Shown: one piece after another, positions 18,290-27,731 of the stretch
Layout: each line of letters starts with the position of its first letter
Numbering within the stretch: position 1 is the first letter of the stretch
Source: JAEINY01 sp942490535
Lineage (GTDB): Bacteria; Bacteroidota; Bacteroidia; Bacteroidales; Marinilabiliaceae
Reading direction: 5' to 3'
Assembly: GCA_942490535.1 (NCBI GenBank)
Contig: CALNXQ010000005.1
Coordinates: forward strand, 1,054,001 to 1,118,000
Length of the DNA stretch: 64,000 nt
Translations under genes and position numbers: made by a program
The notes under the pieces: model-generated
The model's database searches: none
What the model saw: only the letters and a program-made list of their open reading frames with translations
What the model was told of the DNA's origin: nothing

Positions 18290-18730
18290 ATGAAAGGAAA
18301 AGTAGGTAAGCAGTTGGGCATGGCAGGATGGGTGATGGTTTTGATGATCTTTCTTGGGGGAGGGCTCTTGGCGGATGTCAGTGGTCAGCAGAAATCAGTA
18401 AAAAAATTAGCCCCCTTGGCTTTTCACGAGGCTTTATCCCAGCATCCCAATGCGCTGATTATTGATACGCGGCCGGACTACAAATTTGAGGATTACCGGC
18501 TGAAAGACGCGGTGTTAGCCGTGTCGCAAGAGGAATTGCTAAAGGTGGTGAAGGATCAGCCAAAAGACCGGCCATTGTTTGTGTATTGTGAAATTGGCGA
18601 CCGGTCTAAACGCGCTGTAAAAGTGTTGGCAGAGCAGGGATTTACCACCGTTTTTGAATTGAAAGGGGGCCTGGCCGTCTGGATGGAAGAAGGACTTGAG
18701 GTGGATACCATGTCCCTAAAGGAATACTAA
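18290..18730 (+). CDS. Exported rhodanese-like domain protein
   Basis: 146 residues: a signal/anchor segment (11-33) followed by one rhodanese domain. The conserved IIDTRPDYKFEDYRL segment and the active-site loop VYCEIGDRSKRA with its cysteine (about residue 104) are intact, so sulphur transfer or persulfide binding is possible. It starts 5 bp after the LPP20-like gene and is probably in the same operon. Confidence 0.87.
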   Translation: MKGKVGKQLGMAGWVMVLMIFLGGGLLADVSGQQKSVKKLAPLAFHEALSQHPNALIIDTRPDYKFEDYRLKDAVLAVSQEELLKVVKDQPKDRPLFVYCEIGDRSKRAVKVLAEQGFTTVFELKGGLAVWMEEGLEVDTMSLKEY

Positions 18731-18812
18731 GTTCTAAAAATAATGGATAGGTAGTTCGATAGATCTCCACTTTTAGGGTTCTGTAGTCAGTTAATCATTA
18801 ACATTATTAGAT

Positions 18813-19268
18813 ATGAAAACCAGCAAATCTCAAATCGATGCCTTCTTTTCCGCCGGAAGTATTGCCATTGCAGGTGTGAGCCGACAGGATAAAAAGTTTG
18901 GCCGGATGGTCTACAACGACCTGAAAAAAAGCGGCTATGATGTTCTTCCCATCAATCCTAATGTGGAGGAGATTGATGGCGAACACTGTTATGCCTCTGT
19001 GCAGGCGTTACCCGAAGAGGTGGAAAGCTTGCTCATTGTCACGCCAAAAACTCAAACCGATGAAGTATTGCGCAGTGCCATCAATAAAGGGATCAAAAAT
19101 ATTTGGGTGCAGCAGCACGCTGATACGGATCAGACTTTAAAAGTGGCTGAAGAGTTTGATAAAGAAATTATTCATAAAAAATGCATTTTCATGTTCGCTG
19201 AACCGGTGGCCGGCTTTCATAAATTCCACCGCACCATTGTCCGGTTTCTGGGCCAATTACCTAAATAA
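18813..19268 (+). CDS. CoA-binding domain protein (YccU-like)
   Basis: 151 residues, a single Rossmann CoA-binding domain: IAIAGVSRQDKKFGRMVYNDLKKSGYDVLPINPN at the N-terminus (phosphate loop), LIVTPKTQTDEVLRSAINKGIKNIWVQ in the middle. Stand-alone members bind CoA or derivatives; the role is unknown. It is separated by 82 bp from the rhodanese gene and followed by the first repeat array. Confidence 0.88.
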   Translation: MKTSKSQIDAFFSAGSIAIAGVSRQDKKFGRMVYNDLKKSGYDVLPINPNVEEIDGEHCYASVQALPEEVESLLIVTPKTQTDEVLRSAINKGIKNIWVQQHADTDQTLKVAEEFDKEIIHKKCIFMFAEPVAGFHKFHRTIVRFLGQLPK

Positions 19269-19367
19269 CGATGGTTGAAGTCGATGGTCCAGTCTGATCC
19301 ATACTACTATCCGGGAGGGCTTGAATAAGCCTGTCCATAGGTAATGAGCCGAAAAGGAAAGCTTTTT

Positions 19368-19535
19368 CCAGTAACAATTTTTCCTATCCCGATGAGCCGT
19401 TAACGTTTTCCGGTGACTCGGCAGCGTTCACCAATGACTGGGATAAGTTTCCCGCTCATCGGGATAATTATCCGGCTCACCTGTTAACGTTAACAGATGA
19501 CTCGTTTGCTTTTTCAGCGCGTTTTGAGTGTTCCT
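19368..19535. repeat. Degenerate 21-bp tandem array, part 1 (array A)
   Basis: Consecutive 21-bp units begin at 19389, 19410, 19431, 19452, 19473 and 19494, with poorer units before (19368) and after (19515). Each starts CCGatGA-like, has G at position 11 and T at position 18, and often carries AACGTT in its second half. Individual units differ at 5-10 positions. There is no open gene across it. It lies in the intergenic space after the CoA-binding gene and before the IS. Confidence 0.8.
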
Positions 19536-19576
19536 ATTTCACAAAAAGAGGTTTAAATCAGAGTATTTTTCGCATA

Positions 19577-19681
19577 CCGGGCACCGGGATAAGTTTCCCG
19601 ATGATCCGGAAACATTTCCCGATGAGCTGTATACGTTAACGGGAGACCTGGATGTGTTACCCAGTCATCTGGAAACGTAGA
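19577..19681. repeat. Degenerate 21-bp tandem array, part 2 (array A)
   Basis: Five further units of exactly 21 bp start at 19577, 19598, 19619, 19640 and 19661 with the same consensus as part 1. The offset from part 1 is one base short of a whole number of units, so a small deletion separates the two blocks. Across the 11 best units, C1, A7, G11 and T18 are invariant by eye. Confidence 0.8.
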
Positions 19682-19757
19682 TTGAATCAGCCTTGGGAGC
19701 TAAATAACGGGTGTTTTCTGCAGGCATCCGTCCAATAATGTTAAAAGTGTTTTAAAT

Positions 19758-21625
19758 AGTGGATCTAAGAAAACAAGCGATTTTATGAAAATTGATCTGT
19801 TAAAACGGAATGGGTGTCCGTTTTGATCCAGATTTTGCAATCTGAGACTATGTCATTTCTTTACCTAATATAGGTTCGTTTTTCTTCTTACTAGTCAATT
19901 TTAGTGCAACCAGGCTACTTCTGCATTTAACTGCAGAAAATTATATTCAATAAGATGGGACCAAACATACCATCCCCATCAAAAAAATCAAATCGGTACC
20001 CCCTAAGCTGCAAATTTAACAGGGCGCTCCTCGTTTTTAAACTTGAGTATCTGTCGCCCTATCTTCTTGAGATTGTATGCACTCACGCCAAGGCTTACAT
20101 ATCTGTTGAAATGCAATATCCCTCGGTCTGGACAACGATCAAGTCCTCTGTTTTCCAATTCATTAATATTCGATTCTATGGCACTATGCCGATTCTTTAG
20201 CCTTTTAAAGGCCCGGCTTCTCTCTTCATCTTTTTCAGTTTTGTTGAGTTTGCCAAGTTTGGGTAAAACGACTTTGGGCACTTCCAGTTGAAGTAGTTCT
20301 TTGTTTTCTTTTGCCCAAAAACCTTTGTCAAAGCTCCATGAAGCCACGGTGTGGCTGGCCAAAACTCTACCTGCTAATTCTAAAACAACATCTCGATCCT
20401 GTTGGTCATTTAAAATTTGGTAATCTACAATGAGATTATATTGATCAGTGGTTATTAATAGTTTCTTACCCAATTCAACATTGGGGCGCGACTTGCCTTT
20501 CTTCACCCATTCAGTATATGTTTCAAATACGGAAAACAGCTTTTCTTCATGCGGTATTGTTTCTCCTTTAAGAATGCGCCTATCGACCAGTTGAATATGC
20601 TTTTCCATCAATGGCACAAAGTGTTCGATCGTTATCATAAGCGATAGGTCTTGCATGTCATAGAGCGGGAAATCAGGGAGGCTTTCATTGAGTTTTTTCA
20701 ATAACGCCCTGGTTTTTGTCAGGTATCTTTTGGCGGCATACTCCATTCTGTCCTTTTTATTCTTGCCTCCACTGGCTGATGCTTTTCCCAGTTCTCGCAT
20801 CAGACCTTTAATCTCATATCTCCAATTGGGTAGCTTACGCCACCGATTAATAGTCTCATATTTTTTGAAAAATACGGATACGGCATCAAGGCATTTCCGG
20901 GCACAGTGCCATAGCAGGTTGTAGTCTGTTGGAAAATGAACATTGCTTTCTATCACAAAACTATCGGACTTTAAGCGCAATGCTGTTTTTTCTTTTTTTT
21001 TAAACACTTCGTTGTGCCCAAATTCTAATATTACAGCATTGAGTTCGATGATCATCTCATCACTGAGCGCAGACACATTGTCGTAGATATTTTGATACTC
21101 AATCTCTATTCGCTCATAGCCAAAGTCACGCTCAATACCCATCAAATAACGCAAAGCATGGTGGTTATTGGCCAAATTATGAACCATTTCATAACTGATA
21201 TTCAGGCATAATCGCAATTGGGCCAACACAAAAACAACCCACAGATCTAAACCTTTTCTGCCAGTATTTTTCTTCCCCGACCTGATGTGCTTATCCAAGA
21301 TGCTGAATATTTTCTCATTATATTCTTTGTTGCAATAGATTTCTTTCAGCGCTGCCAGTAGTTCATCTATGGCATTTTTGCTCTTGGGGTTGATCCAAGT
21401 TTCTTCAATGGGCTTTTGCCCTAGCGATAATTGTTGTGCGAATCTATTTCTCATTTCTGAACATCTTTTACCGTTTAAACCAAAATAGGCGAATCTCAAA
21501 TCATTAACACCCTGAATTTAAGAATTTTTATATGGGAACACGACAAAAAGTCTGTATAGATTCGAACAAGTTATCAACAATAGTGGTCTGAATGACAATA
21601 GATTGCATGTTTTCTAAGTGGCACT
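19758..21625 (-). mobile_element. Insertion sequence, 1868 bp, copy 1 (ISNCY-like)
   Basis: Ends AGTGG...CACT with imperfect terminal inverted repeats of about 25 bp (left GGATCTAAGAAAACA, right inverted CCACTTAGAAAACA). It is flanked by the 4-bp direct repeat AAAT (19754-19757 and 21626-21629). It carries one transposase on the minus strand and about 245 bp of non-coding sequence at its left end. Copy 2 (54088-55955) has exactly the same length and differs by scattered substitutions. The right end stops 8 bp short of the next gene's stop codon and leaves that gene intact. Confidence 0.93.
20003..21454 (-). CDS. DDE transposase of the 1868-bp IS, copy 1
   Basis: 483 residues from the ATG at 21454. 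A TTG-initiated extension of 15 codons is possible, but that stretch differs strongly between the two copies, which suggests it is non-coding. Recognisable blocks: LDLWVVFVLAQLRLCLNISY (N-terminal helix region), LKSDSFVIESNVHFPTDYNLLW (first catalytic Asp region), ASWSFDKGFW (second Asp region) and HSAIESNINELENRGLDRC (Glu region). This layout is closest to the ISNCY/IS1202-type transposases; the family name is from memory. Intact reading frame, so possibly active. Confidence 0.88.
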   Translation of the reverse strand: MRNRFAQQLSLGQKPIEETWINPKSKNAIDELLAALKEIYCNKEYNEKIFSILDKHIRSGKKNTGRKGLDLWVVFVLAQLRLCLNISYEMVHNLANNHHALRYLMGIERDFGYERIEIEYQNIYDNVSALSDEMIIELNAVILEFGHNEVFKKKEKTALRLKSDSFVIESNVHFPTDYNLLWHCARKCLDAVSVFFKKYETINRWRKLPNWRYEIKGLMRELGKASASGGKNKKDRMEYAAKRYLTKTRALLKKLNESLPDFPLYDMQDLSLMITIEHFVPLMEKHIQLVDRRILKGETIPHEEKLFSVFETYTEWVKKGKSRPNVELGKKLLITTDQYNLIVDYQILNDQQDRDVVLELAGRVLASHTVASWSFDKGFWAKENKELLQLEVPKVVLPKLGKLNKTEKDEERSRAFKRLKNRHSAIESNINELENRGLDRCPDRGILHFNRYVSLGVSAYNLKKIGRQILKFKNEERPVKFAA

Positions 21626-21633
21626 AAATAGGT

Positions 21634-21912
21634 TTAAAAAATGGACAGGATTAACCATATTAGAAGAATGGTGGTGAGGAGAAAAGCCACCACTTGTTTG
21701 ATGCGCTCTGCACGGTAATAGTCCTGAATGTTTTTGGATGCCAGCTCTATTTGCTGTGTGGAATGTCTCTTTTTAGAGGGACGTTTTTTTGTTTTGGAAC
21801 GCGTCAGGCTTTTGCCCATCAGCGACTGATGATCTCTATACCGGTCCCGATTCGCCCTGTTGGTTTTCAGGGCCGCTTGGGCATCGCGCGAAAAGCCTAT
21901 TCCTCCAGTCAT
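21634..21912 (-). CDS. Small single-pass membrane protein, unknown
   Basis: 92 residues: a basic hydrophilic N-terminal part rich in K/R/S (KSLTRSKTKKRPSKKRHS), a short helix (QIELASKNIQDYYRAERIKQ), and a C-terminal membrane helix (VVAFLLTTILLIWLILSIF), giving a tail-anchored topology. I do not recognise the family. The IS copy 1 inserted just beyond its stop codon. It is transcribed in the same direction as the alpha-2-macroglobulin gene upstream, separated by a 254-bp gap with a strong palindrome. Confidence 0.6.
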   Translation of the reverse strand: MTGGIGFSRDAQAALKTNRANRDRYRDHQSLMGKSLTRSKTKKRPSKKRHSTQQIELASKNIQDYYRAERIKQVVAFLLTTILLIWLILSIF

Positions 21913-22060
21913 AACGGTCAGGTTTTAGAAAGAAACGAACACGATCAGCTCTTTCAGGGTTACGATTAATTGGTCAGTGTGTTATGATAGGAGTAAAGAT
22001 AGTAAAATCCACTTAAAACGAGTCTATGATTTATTATGAAGTTAAATTGGGACGTGAAAA

Positions 22061-22123
22061 TTCACCCTCTACAAGCAAGTCACCCTCTGACTAATCCTTA
22101 TTTGGATTAGTCAGAGGGTGACT
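22061..22123. repeat. CACCCTCT repeats and 20-bp perfect palindrome
   Basis: CACCCTCT occurs at 22063 and 22081 (18-bp pitch) and once inverted (AGAGGGTG at 22112). The second and third copies form part of a perfect inverted repeat with 20-bp arms (22078-22097, 22104-22123) and a TTATTT loop. It lies 43 bp past the alpha-2-macroglobulin stop. Neither strand has a T-run after the stem, so it is not a standard intrinsic terminator. Confidence 0.8.
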
Positions 22124-22166
22124 ATAAATAGACAGATGAACATTCTTCTGTTAGCTCATAAATTCG

Positions 22167-25100
22167 CTATAGGCCGGCTTTTATGACTTCTACCCACTGC
22201 CCGGGCTGACGCGCCGAGACGGTATTATTGTACATGGCCTCACAGCTCACGGCCGGCAGGTAATAACTACCGGTATAGGCGGCATTCAACATAACCACCA
22301 GCTTCTTCTGTTTGTTGGGGGATAAATCAAAATAGCTGTACACGCGATCATCGCGGATGTCCCGGTAATCGGGCTGATCCAGTTCATGAGCGGAGCGGAT
22401 ATCTTCCAAACGTGTATTACGGATTTCCCAACCCGAGGGGAAGATCTGTGTTAATGCCAGATTTTCCTGATGACCTAAGGTACCTGGATTCTTCACGGTG
22501 ACAATGGCCATAAAGTCCGTGCCCTGTTGTAGTTTGGTCACATCGATGGCACGACCGTTCATATCGCTGTATTCAACAGTTAACTGCAAATTGGAGGTTT
22601 GTGCCGTTTGATCATCTTCCGTGGGAATTCCTTCCATTACCAGGCGGGCATAAATCACGCCGGCTGATTTGTTGGTAACAGATAGCGAGCCGGACAACTG
22701 ATCCGTGTTCACCGCCGTTTGGAATACCGGTAATTGAGAATTGATTTTCTGGCTCTGCTGACCCGTGCCACTCCATTCGAAGGAGAAGTCACGGCTGGTG
22801 GTTGATGCACCCGCAAATTTACTGATGGCTAACAAACAGTAGGCGGTAGTCTGGGTGCTCATCCATTGCTTACCTGACAGTGCTGTTGACAGCTGCTGTA
22901 CCACAGGTCCGGCATCATTGCGTTTATTTAGCAGGCTCATGGTTTCCAAGACCATGGCCAGGTCGCGCTCTACTGAGCCGTAGGTATAGCTGTTACCGCG
23001 TTGATTCACCGTGCTATAGGCTACGCCCTGTGTTAATTGTTCCGCCACATCGGTGTAGCCGGCCAGTGCATATGCGGCTGCCAGCCGCCATTTGGCTTGA
23101 TTGGATAGACTGGACAAGTTGCGCATGCGGTTCATGGCACTCAATTCGGCTTCACCGGCCAAGGCCAATGTATACAAACGATAGGCATGGGCCAGATCGT
23201 GTCCGTTGTTGTTTGCCTGGCGTGACCATTGCCGGGCTTGTTTCTTCTGAAAATTGATCCATTTGCGCTTAAATCCCACGGGTAGGGTATAGCCTTTCTT
23301 TTCAGCCTCGAGCATGAAATGGCCGGCATAGGTGGTGCCCCAATCAGATGATTCGTAGGAGCCGGGCCAATAACTCAAACCGCCATCGGGCCGGATAAAG
23401 CCGGACAGGCGTTTGATGGCCGCTTTCACATTCTCTTCCGTTTTGGCTTTCAAGGCCTCACCATTCTCTACCACATCGGTCAGGAAGAGTTGCGGGAAAG
23501 CACCTGAAGTGGTTTGCTCCACGCAGCCATGCGGATATTGAATCAGGTATTTCAAGCGGCGACCGAAATCAATGGGCGGAATGGCAGAGATTTCTAATGT
23601 GGCTTTGTTGGTGCCAGGCATACCTGGCATTGCATATTCCAGGGTATTGCTCTTTCCGGGTTCGATGACCTGACTGATAAAAGTTGTCAGTTTTGGGTTG
23701 GGATTGCGAATGTCCAATTCGATTTCATCCATGGCTTCTTCGCCATTTGCCGAGGCGATGACTTTTACTTTGCCAATGCCAATGACCGGATTCACCTTTA
23801 AACGGAAAGTGGCTACCTGATCACCGATTTGCTGAAAGGTGAGCGTTTGCTTGCTGTCACCTTCAACTGTTAACAAGGAATTGGTTTCTATTTTAACCGA
23901 TACATTTTTTACGCCTTCTTTCATGGCAAAAATAGTGACCGGTAAATCCACGGTTTCCTGGGGACCTAATACGCGAGGCAGCGTGGCCAGCACCATCAAT
24001 GGATTGCGTACAGGAGTTGTTTTCTCTGCAGCACCATACGCTTTATCGGCCGAAGCGATCACCATGGTGCGCACCGAACCTACGTAGCGGGGCACGGTAA
24101 AGGTGTGGGCATTGGTTTTCCCTTTCTTCAATTGGAAAGGGCCAAAAAATTTCACCATGGGTTTAAAACGATTGGCCTGCTTGGCCCCTTTGTTACCACC
24201 CATTTCATCGTCACCCCCCAAGCTGAATATTTGCTCAATTTTGCCGCCATAGGCACCGATCACCTGGTTGTATAAATCCCAGGTTTTCACACCCAGTGCT
24301 TCGCGGGCAAAGAAATGTCCCCAAGGGTGAGGCGTTTGAAAGCGGGTTAAATCCAACAAGCCATCATCCACCACTGCCAGTGTGTAACTCATGGCTTTAT
24401 CAGCGGCTTCACTGACTTTGATGGTCACTTCTTTTTCAGGGCGTAATTCTTCCGGCATCTCGATCAGTGGTTGCAGATGCGAGTTTGGATCTTCAGCCAT
24501 CAACGGCAATACGCCATACATTCGGATGGGTAAATTATTGACTGTTTGATCATGGGGTTGTAATAAAGTAATGTGGACATAGGCATTGGGGGTCATTTCA
24601 GAAGTCACTTCAAAGGTGAATTCATTCATCCCTTTCTGAGGCTCGTCCCAGAAATTCTTCAATACTTTGTTGCCATTTTCAATGCTGATCAGCGCACGGC
24701 CTTTTCCAGAGGCCGGATACGTGATTGTTGCTTTTTCGCCCACCTGGTATTTCTCTTTATTGGTGGAGAAGGAGAGCATGGTGGCGGCTTGCGGATCACT
24801 GCTGGAAGGTCGGCCAGCCCATCCCGGCCAATCGACATAGACGGTTTTACCCGTGGCATGGCCATTTTTCTGATCCACCACCCGGATGAGGTAACGGCCC
24901 CACTCGGGATATTTAATCTGAAAATCAAAGTGTCCTTCGCCATTGGTGGTCGACAACTTACCACTGGTGATGAGGTTATTATTGCGTGTGCCGGTGTAGC
25001 GGGCCAGGTTATCTTCAGAGGATTCCCACCACCAACGCCAGCTGACTTTATAAATGTAGTAATCCAGATCTTTGAGGCTCATCTTTTGACCATCGGCATC

Positions 25101-27731
25101 CACGGTGACTACTTGAATGGTATGGGTCGTATCGGTTAGCAGCATGCCACGACGGTCACCTTTAGGCGTACTAATGCCTACAAAGACCGGATAGGGGGCG
25201 TAGGGCATGGTCACCCGGTCCACACTGAAATCTCCACTTTCCTCGAACACGCGCGTCATGAAAGATGCTTTAAGCAGGCCAGGCGCCGCATCCTGTACCT
25301 CAATGCGGGCATCAAAGGAAACCTTTCCATTTTCATCCAGCTTTCCTTCAAAAAGGGTGGATTCTTCCGAATCAAAACGGCGGGCCGGATCATCAAAAGT
25401 GAAGCCGCTATAGGCCGGAAAGGAGGTATGGGATTGGTTTAATGTTACATTGACGCTCGCTTTCAGGTTTCGGGCAATGGCCCCGTGTAACCATTTGACT
25501 TCCATTTCACCTTGAGTCGGTGTGCCGGCTGTGAGGCGTTGGGTATTGAAATCCAGTTTGATCTTCAATCGGTTGGGTTTGATGGTTTCTACTCGCAATC
25601 CTTTTTCAAAGGTGCTGCCACCGATTTTTACCCGTGCCAGCCACATACCGGTGGGGGCATCGGAATTGGTGTTAGTTTTAAAACAGTACAGATTATCCGG
25701 TGAAAGACGCTGTATTTGTTTGGTGATGGTTTGCCCGTGCGGGTTCACCAATTCAAAAACCACCGGATGATCGGTCGGTAATGTTTCGCCTTTGTTCTCT
25801 AAGATGAATGAGACAAACAAGGTATCGCCCGGGCGCCACACGCCACGTTCGCCATAGATAAAACCTTTCATGCCTTTTTGAACCACCTGGCCACTCACGT
25901 CGAAGCGACTCAGCGAAAGCGAGGAGCCATCATCCAGACGCAGGTAGCCGCGTTGTTGATCATTCTTTGCGATGAGCAGATAGGGTTTGCCGGCCACCGG
26001 GATGCGGGCCAGACCTTTTTCATCGGTACGGATTGAACCAATTACCTGATTCTGGTAGTTGTATAGTTCCACCTCCACATTGCTGATTGGGAACGTGGTG
26101 CGGATGTCGGTGACGGCCACTACGACCTCGTTATCGGTACCTTGCTTGGCAATAATGCCCAAGTCGGATGCCAGGATGTTCCGGCTCACCACTTTATTTC
26201 GGTAGTAAGAGGGGGAGCAGGGATCGTCACGTTCGTTCCACTCGTAATAATCATCGTCTTCGTAGCCATCCCAATAGCTGTTGTAATATTCACTGGGGGT
26301 ATCCCAATAGGCCATGTCTGCCTCCGAAACATCTTCTGAGGGTTGAGCTGTTTCTGCAATGTCTTCGGTTGACTCTTCGTTTTCGCAGGGATAGAATGAA
26401 TCGGCCTGACGCATCTTCAATTCAATGCGATAGATGGCGCCCTGCTCAGGTTGAATTAAATCGGCCAGATTCAGCGAGAACGTATTCCATTTGGTTAAAT
26501 CCAGCGAACGGTCATTGTCCAGCCGGATGTTTTGCTTCTTTATCAGGCGGCCGGCACGTTTGAGCTGATAACTGCCATCCAGCTGATTCACCTGAAGAAA
26601 ATGGGCCACATTGTTCTCGAATATCTTAATGATGCGCACTTCGATACTTTTCAAACTGACCGCCTTGAATGGGAATAGCAAGCCTTTGCTGTTGGGCAGG
26701 ATCGTTCCTTGACCGATGAGTTGTATGGCAGGTTTGGGTGTCTCAAAGATGAGATCATAGCGCTCTTCGCTATTCACTGTATAACCCAGAATGTTCTTGA
26801 TGCCTGGAGAAACAATCACCGTTTTAGTGCCGGATAGGCGACGGGAGGGGTACACCTTGACGCGGTTATTTTCGATGCTGTATTTTAGCTGTGAAAGGTT
26901 ACCAATGGAAATCAATCCGTTGATGTTCTGACGGGCATCCAAAGGGTCGGAGAATGTAACTTCTACATATTGATCGGGATGCATCACTACGCGGGCATCA
27001 ATCACTTTAAAATCATTCAATGAAGGAATGTCAATGGTTTCGGTGTCTTTTTTAGCCACACCAACCGCTTTCCCATCAAATGTCAGGTGGAGGGTACCGG
27101 ATAATTCTTGCCGCATGACATTGCGAATTTTGAACAGGTGTGATTTTTCACTGGGGTAGTGGGTCCACTCGATTTCCAGTGCTTTACCATCTTGCTCTGC
27201 CTTCAACAAGGACTCTACCAGTTGATCTTCGATGTGATCGGCCATGTGGACGCGTCCCAAATAAGTGTTTACTTTCAGGTCATCGGCTTGATCCGGCTCC
27301 AAACCCTGAGGCTCCAGCCGGAAATTTTGCTCAATGGTTTGAAAGGTGAATTCAAATTTGTTGTCCTCATCGGGAAACAATTCTGGGAGGTCAATTTTTA
27401 CCTGGTAGGTTTGTCCGGACGGTAGACGTTCTGCCGGTTGGAAAAGGAGGGTCTGCGGATCGGACCACATCAGCTGGCCTTTGATGGAGGGGCTGAATTT
27501 AATCAAGCCTGATTCCGCTTCCTGATCTGGTATCATGCCTGGCACACCTTGCGCAAAACGAATTTGCACCGCTGATTCGTTGGAGATAATACCGGAAGTA
27601 AAGGCTGCCACCTTGGCATTGTATACCACTTCCTCTTGCGTTTCTTTGGTTTCGCTGCCGCTTCGGCAGCCTGAAAGGATGGAAAGAACTAACCCGACGA
27701 TCAGGGCCAGTGCGGCAATCGGTCTCTTCAT
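22167..27731 (-). CDS. Alpha-2-macroglobulin family lipoprotein with thioester motif
   Basis: 1854 residues from the ATG at 27731, whose product starts with a lipoprotein signal (LSILSGC, Cys at about 22); upstream in-frame codons lack support. It has a Bacterial-MG domain series, an acidic low-complexity insert near residues 450-500 (many D/E/Y), and a large MG/bait region. The thioester domain has PHGCVEQTTSGAFPQ near residue 1402; the Cys and Gln of GCxEQ are both present, so the thioester can form. Such proteins trap attacking proteases in the periplasm and act as a bacterial complement-like defence. The usual partner, penicillin-binding protein 1C, is not next to it here. Confidence 0.95.
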   Translation of the reverse strand: MKRPIAALALIVGLVLSILSGCRSGSETKETQEEVVYNAKVAAFTSGIISNESAVQIRFAQGVPGMIPDQEAESGLIKFSPSIKGQLMWSDPQTLLFQPAERLPSGQTYQVKIDLPELFPDEDNKFEFTFQTIEQNFRLEPQGLEPDQADDLKVNTYLGRVHMADHIEDQLVESLLKAEQDGKALEIEWTHYPSEKSHLFKIRNVMRQELSGTLHLTFDGKAVGVAKKDTETIDIPSLNDFKVIDARVVMHPDQYVEVTFSDPLDARQNINGLISIGNLSQLKYSIENNRVKVYPSRRLSGTKTVIVSPGIKNILGYTVNSEERYDLIFETPKPAIQLIGQGTILPNSKGLLFPFKAVSLKSIEVRIIKIFENNVAHFLQVNQLDGSYQLKRAGRLIKKQNIRLDNDRSLDLTKWNTFSLNLADLIQPEQGAIYRIELKMRQADSFYPCENEESTEDIAETAQPSEDVSEADMAYWDTPSEYYNSYWDGYEDDDYYEWNERDDPCSPSYYRNKVVSRNILASDLGIIAKQGTDNEVVVAVTDIRTTFPISNVEVELYNYQNQVIGSIRTDEKGLARIPVAGKPYLLIAKNDQQRGYLRLDDGSSLSLSRFDVSGQVVQKGMKGFIYGERGVWRPGDTLFVSFILENKGETLPTDHPVVFELVNPHGQTITKQIQRLSPDNLYCFKTNTNSDAPTGMWLARVKIGGSTFEKGLRVETIKPNRLKIKLDFNTQRLTAGTPTQGEMEVKWLHGAIARNLKASVNVTLNQSHTSFPAYSGFTFDDPARRFDSEESTLFEGKLDENGKVSFDARIEVQDAAPGLLKASFMTRVFEESGDFSVDRVTMPYAPYPVFVGISTPKGDRRGMLLTDTTHTIQVVTVDADGQKMSLKDLDYYIYKVSWRWWWESSEDNLARYTGTRNNNLITSGKLSTTNGEGHFDFQIKYPEWGRYLIRVVDQKNGHATGKTVYVDWPGWAGRPSSSDPQAATMLSFSTNKEKYQVGEKATITYPASGKGRALISIENGNKVLKNFWDEPQKGMNEFTFEVTSEMTPNAYVHITLLQPHDQTVNNLPIRMYGVLPLMAEDPNSHLQPLIEMPEELRPEKEVTIKVSEAADKAMSYTLAVVDDGLLDLTRFQTPHPWGHFFAREALGVKTWDLYNQVIGAYGGKIEQIFSLGGDDEMGGNKGAKQANRFKPMVKFFGPFQLKKGKTNAHTFTVPRYVGSVRTMVIASADKAYGAAEKTTPVRNPLMVLATLPRVLGPQETVDLPVTIFAMKEGVKNVSVKIETNSLLTVEGDSKQTLTFQQIGDQVATFRLKVNPVIGIGKVKVIASANGEEAMDEIELDIRNPNPKLTTFISQVIEPGKSNTLEYAMPGMPGTNKATLEISAIPPIDFGRRLKYLIQYPHGCVEQTTSGAFPQLFLTDVVENGEALKAKTEENVKAAIKRLSGFIRPDGGLSYWPGSYESSDWGTTYAGHFMLEAEKKGYTLPVGFKRKWINFQKKQARQWSRQANNNGHDLAHAYRLYTLALAGEAELSAMNRMRNLSSLSNQAKWRLAAAYALAGYTDVAEQLTQGVAYSTVNQRGNSYTYGSVERDLAMVLETMSLLNKRNDAGPVVQQLSTALSGKQWMSTQTTAYCLLAISKFAGASTTSRDFSFEWSGTGQQSQKINSQLPVFQTAVNTDQLSGSLSVTNKSAGVIYARLVMEGIPTEDDQTAQTSNLQLTVEYSDMNGRAIDVTKLQQGTDFMAIVTVKNPGTLGHQENLALTQIFPSGWEIRNTRLEDIRSAHELDQPDYRDIRDDRVYSYFDLSPNKQKKLVVMLNAAYTGSYYLPAVSCEAMYNNTVSARQPGQWVEVIKAGL

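Noticed and set aside
22078..22123. Intrinsic terminator for the alpha-2-macroglobulin gene
   Set aside because: The stem is strong but no U-tract follows on either strand; kept as a palindrome instead.
24573..25139. 188-codon open frame antisense to the alpha-2-macroglobulin gene
   Set aside because: It lies wholly opposite a well-supported coding region, lacks a recognisable domain, and is explained by codon bias of the sense gene.
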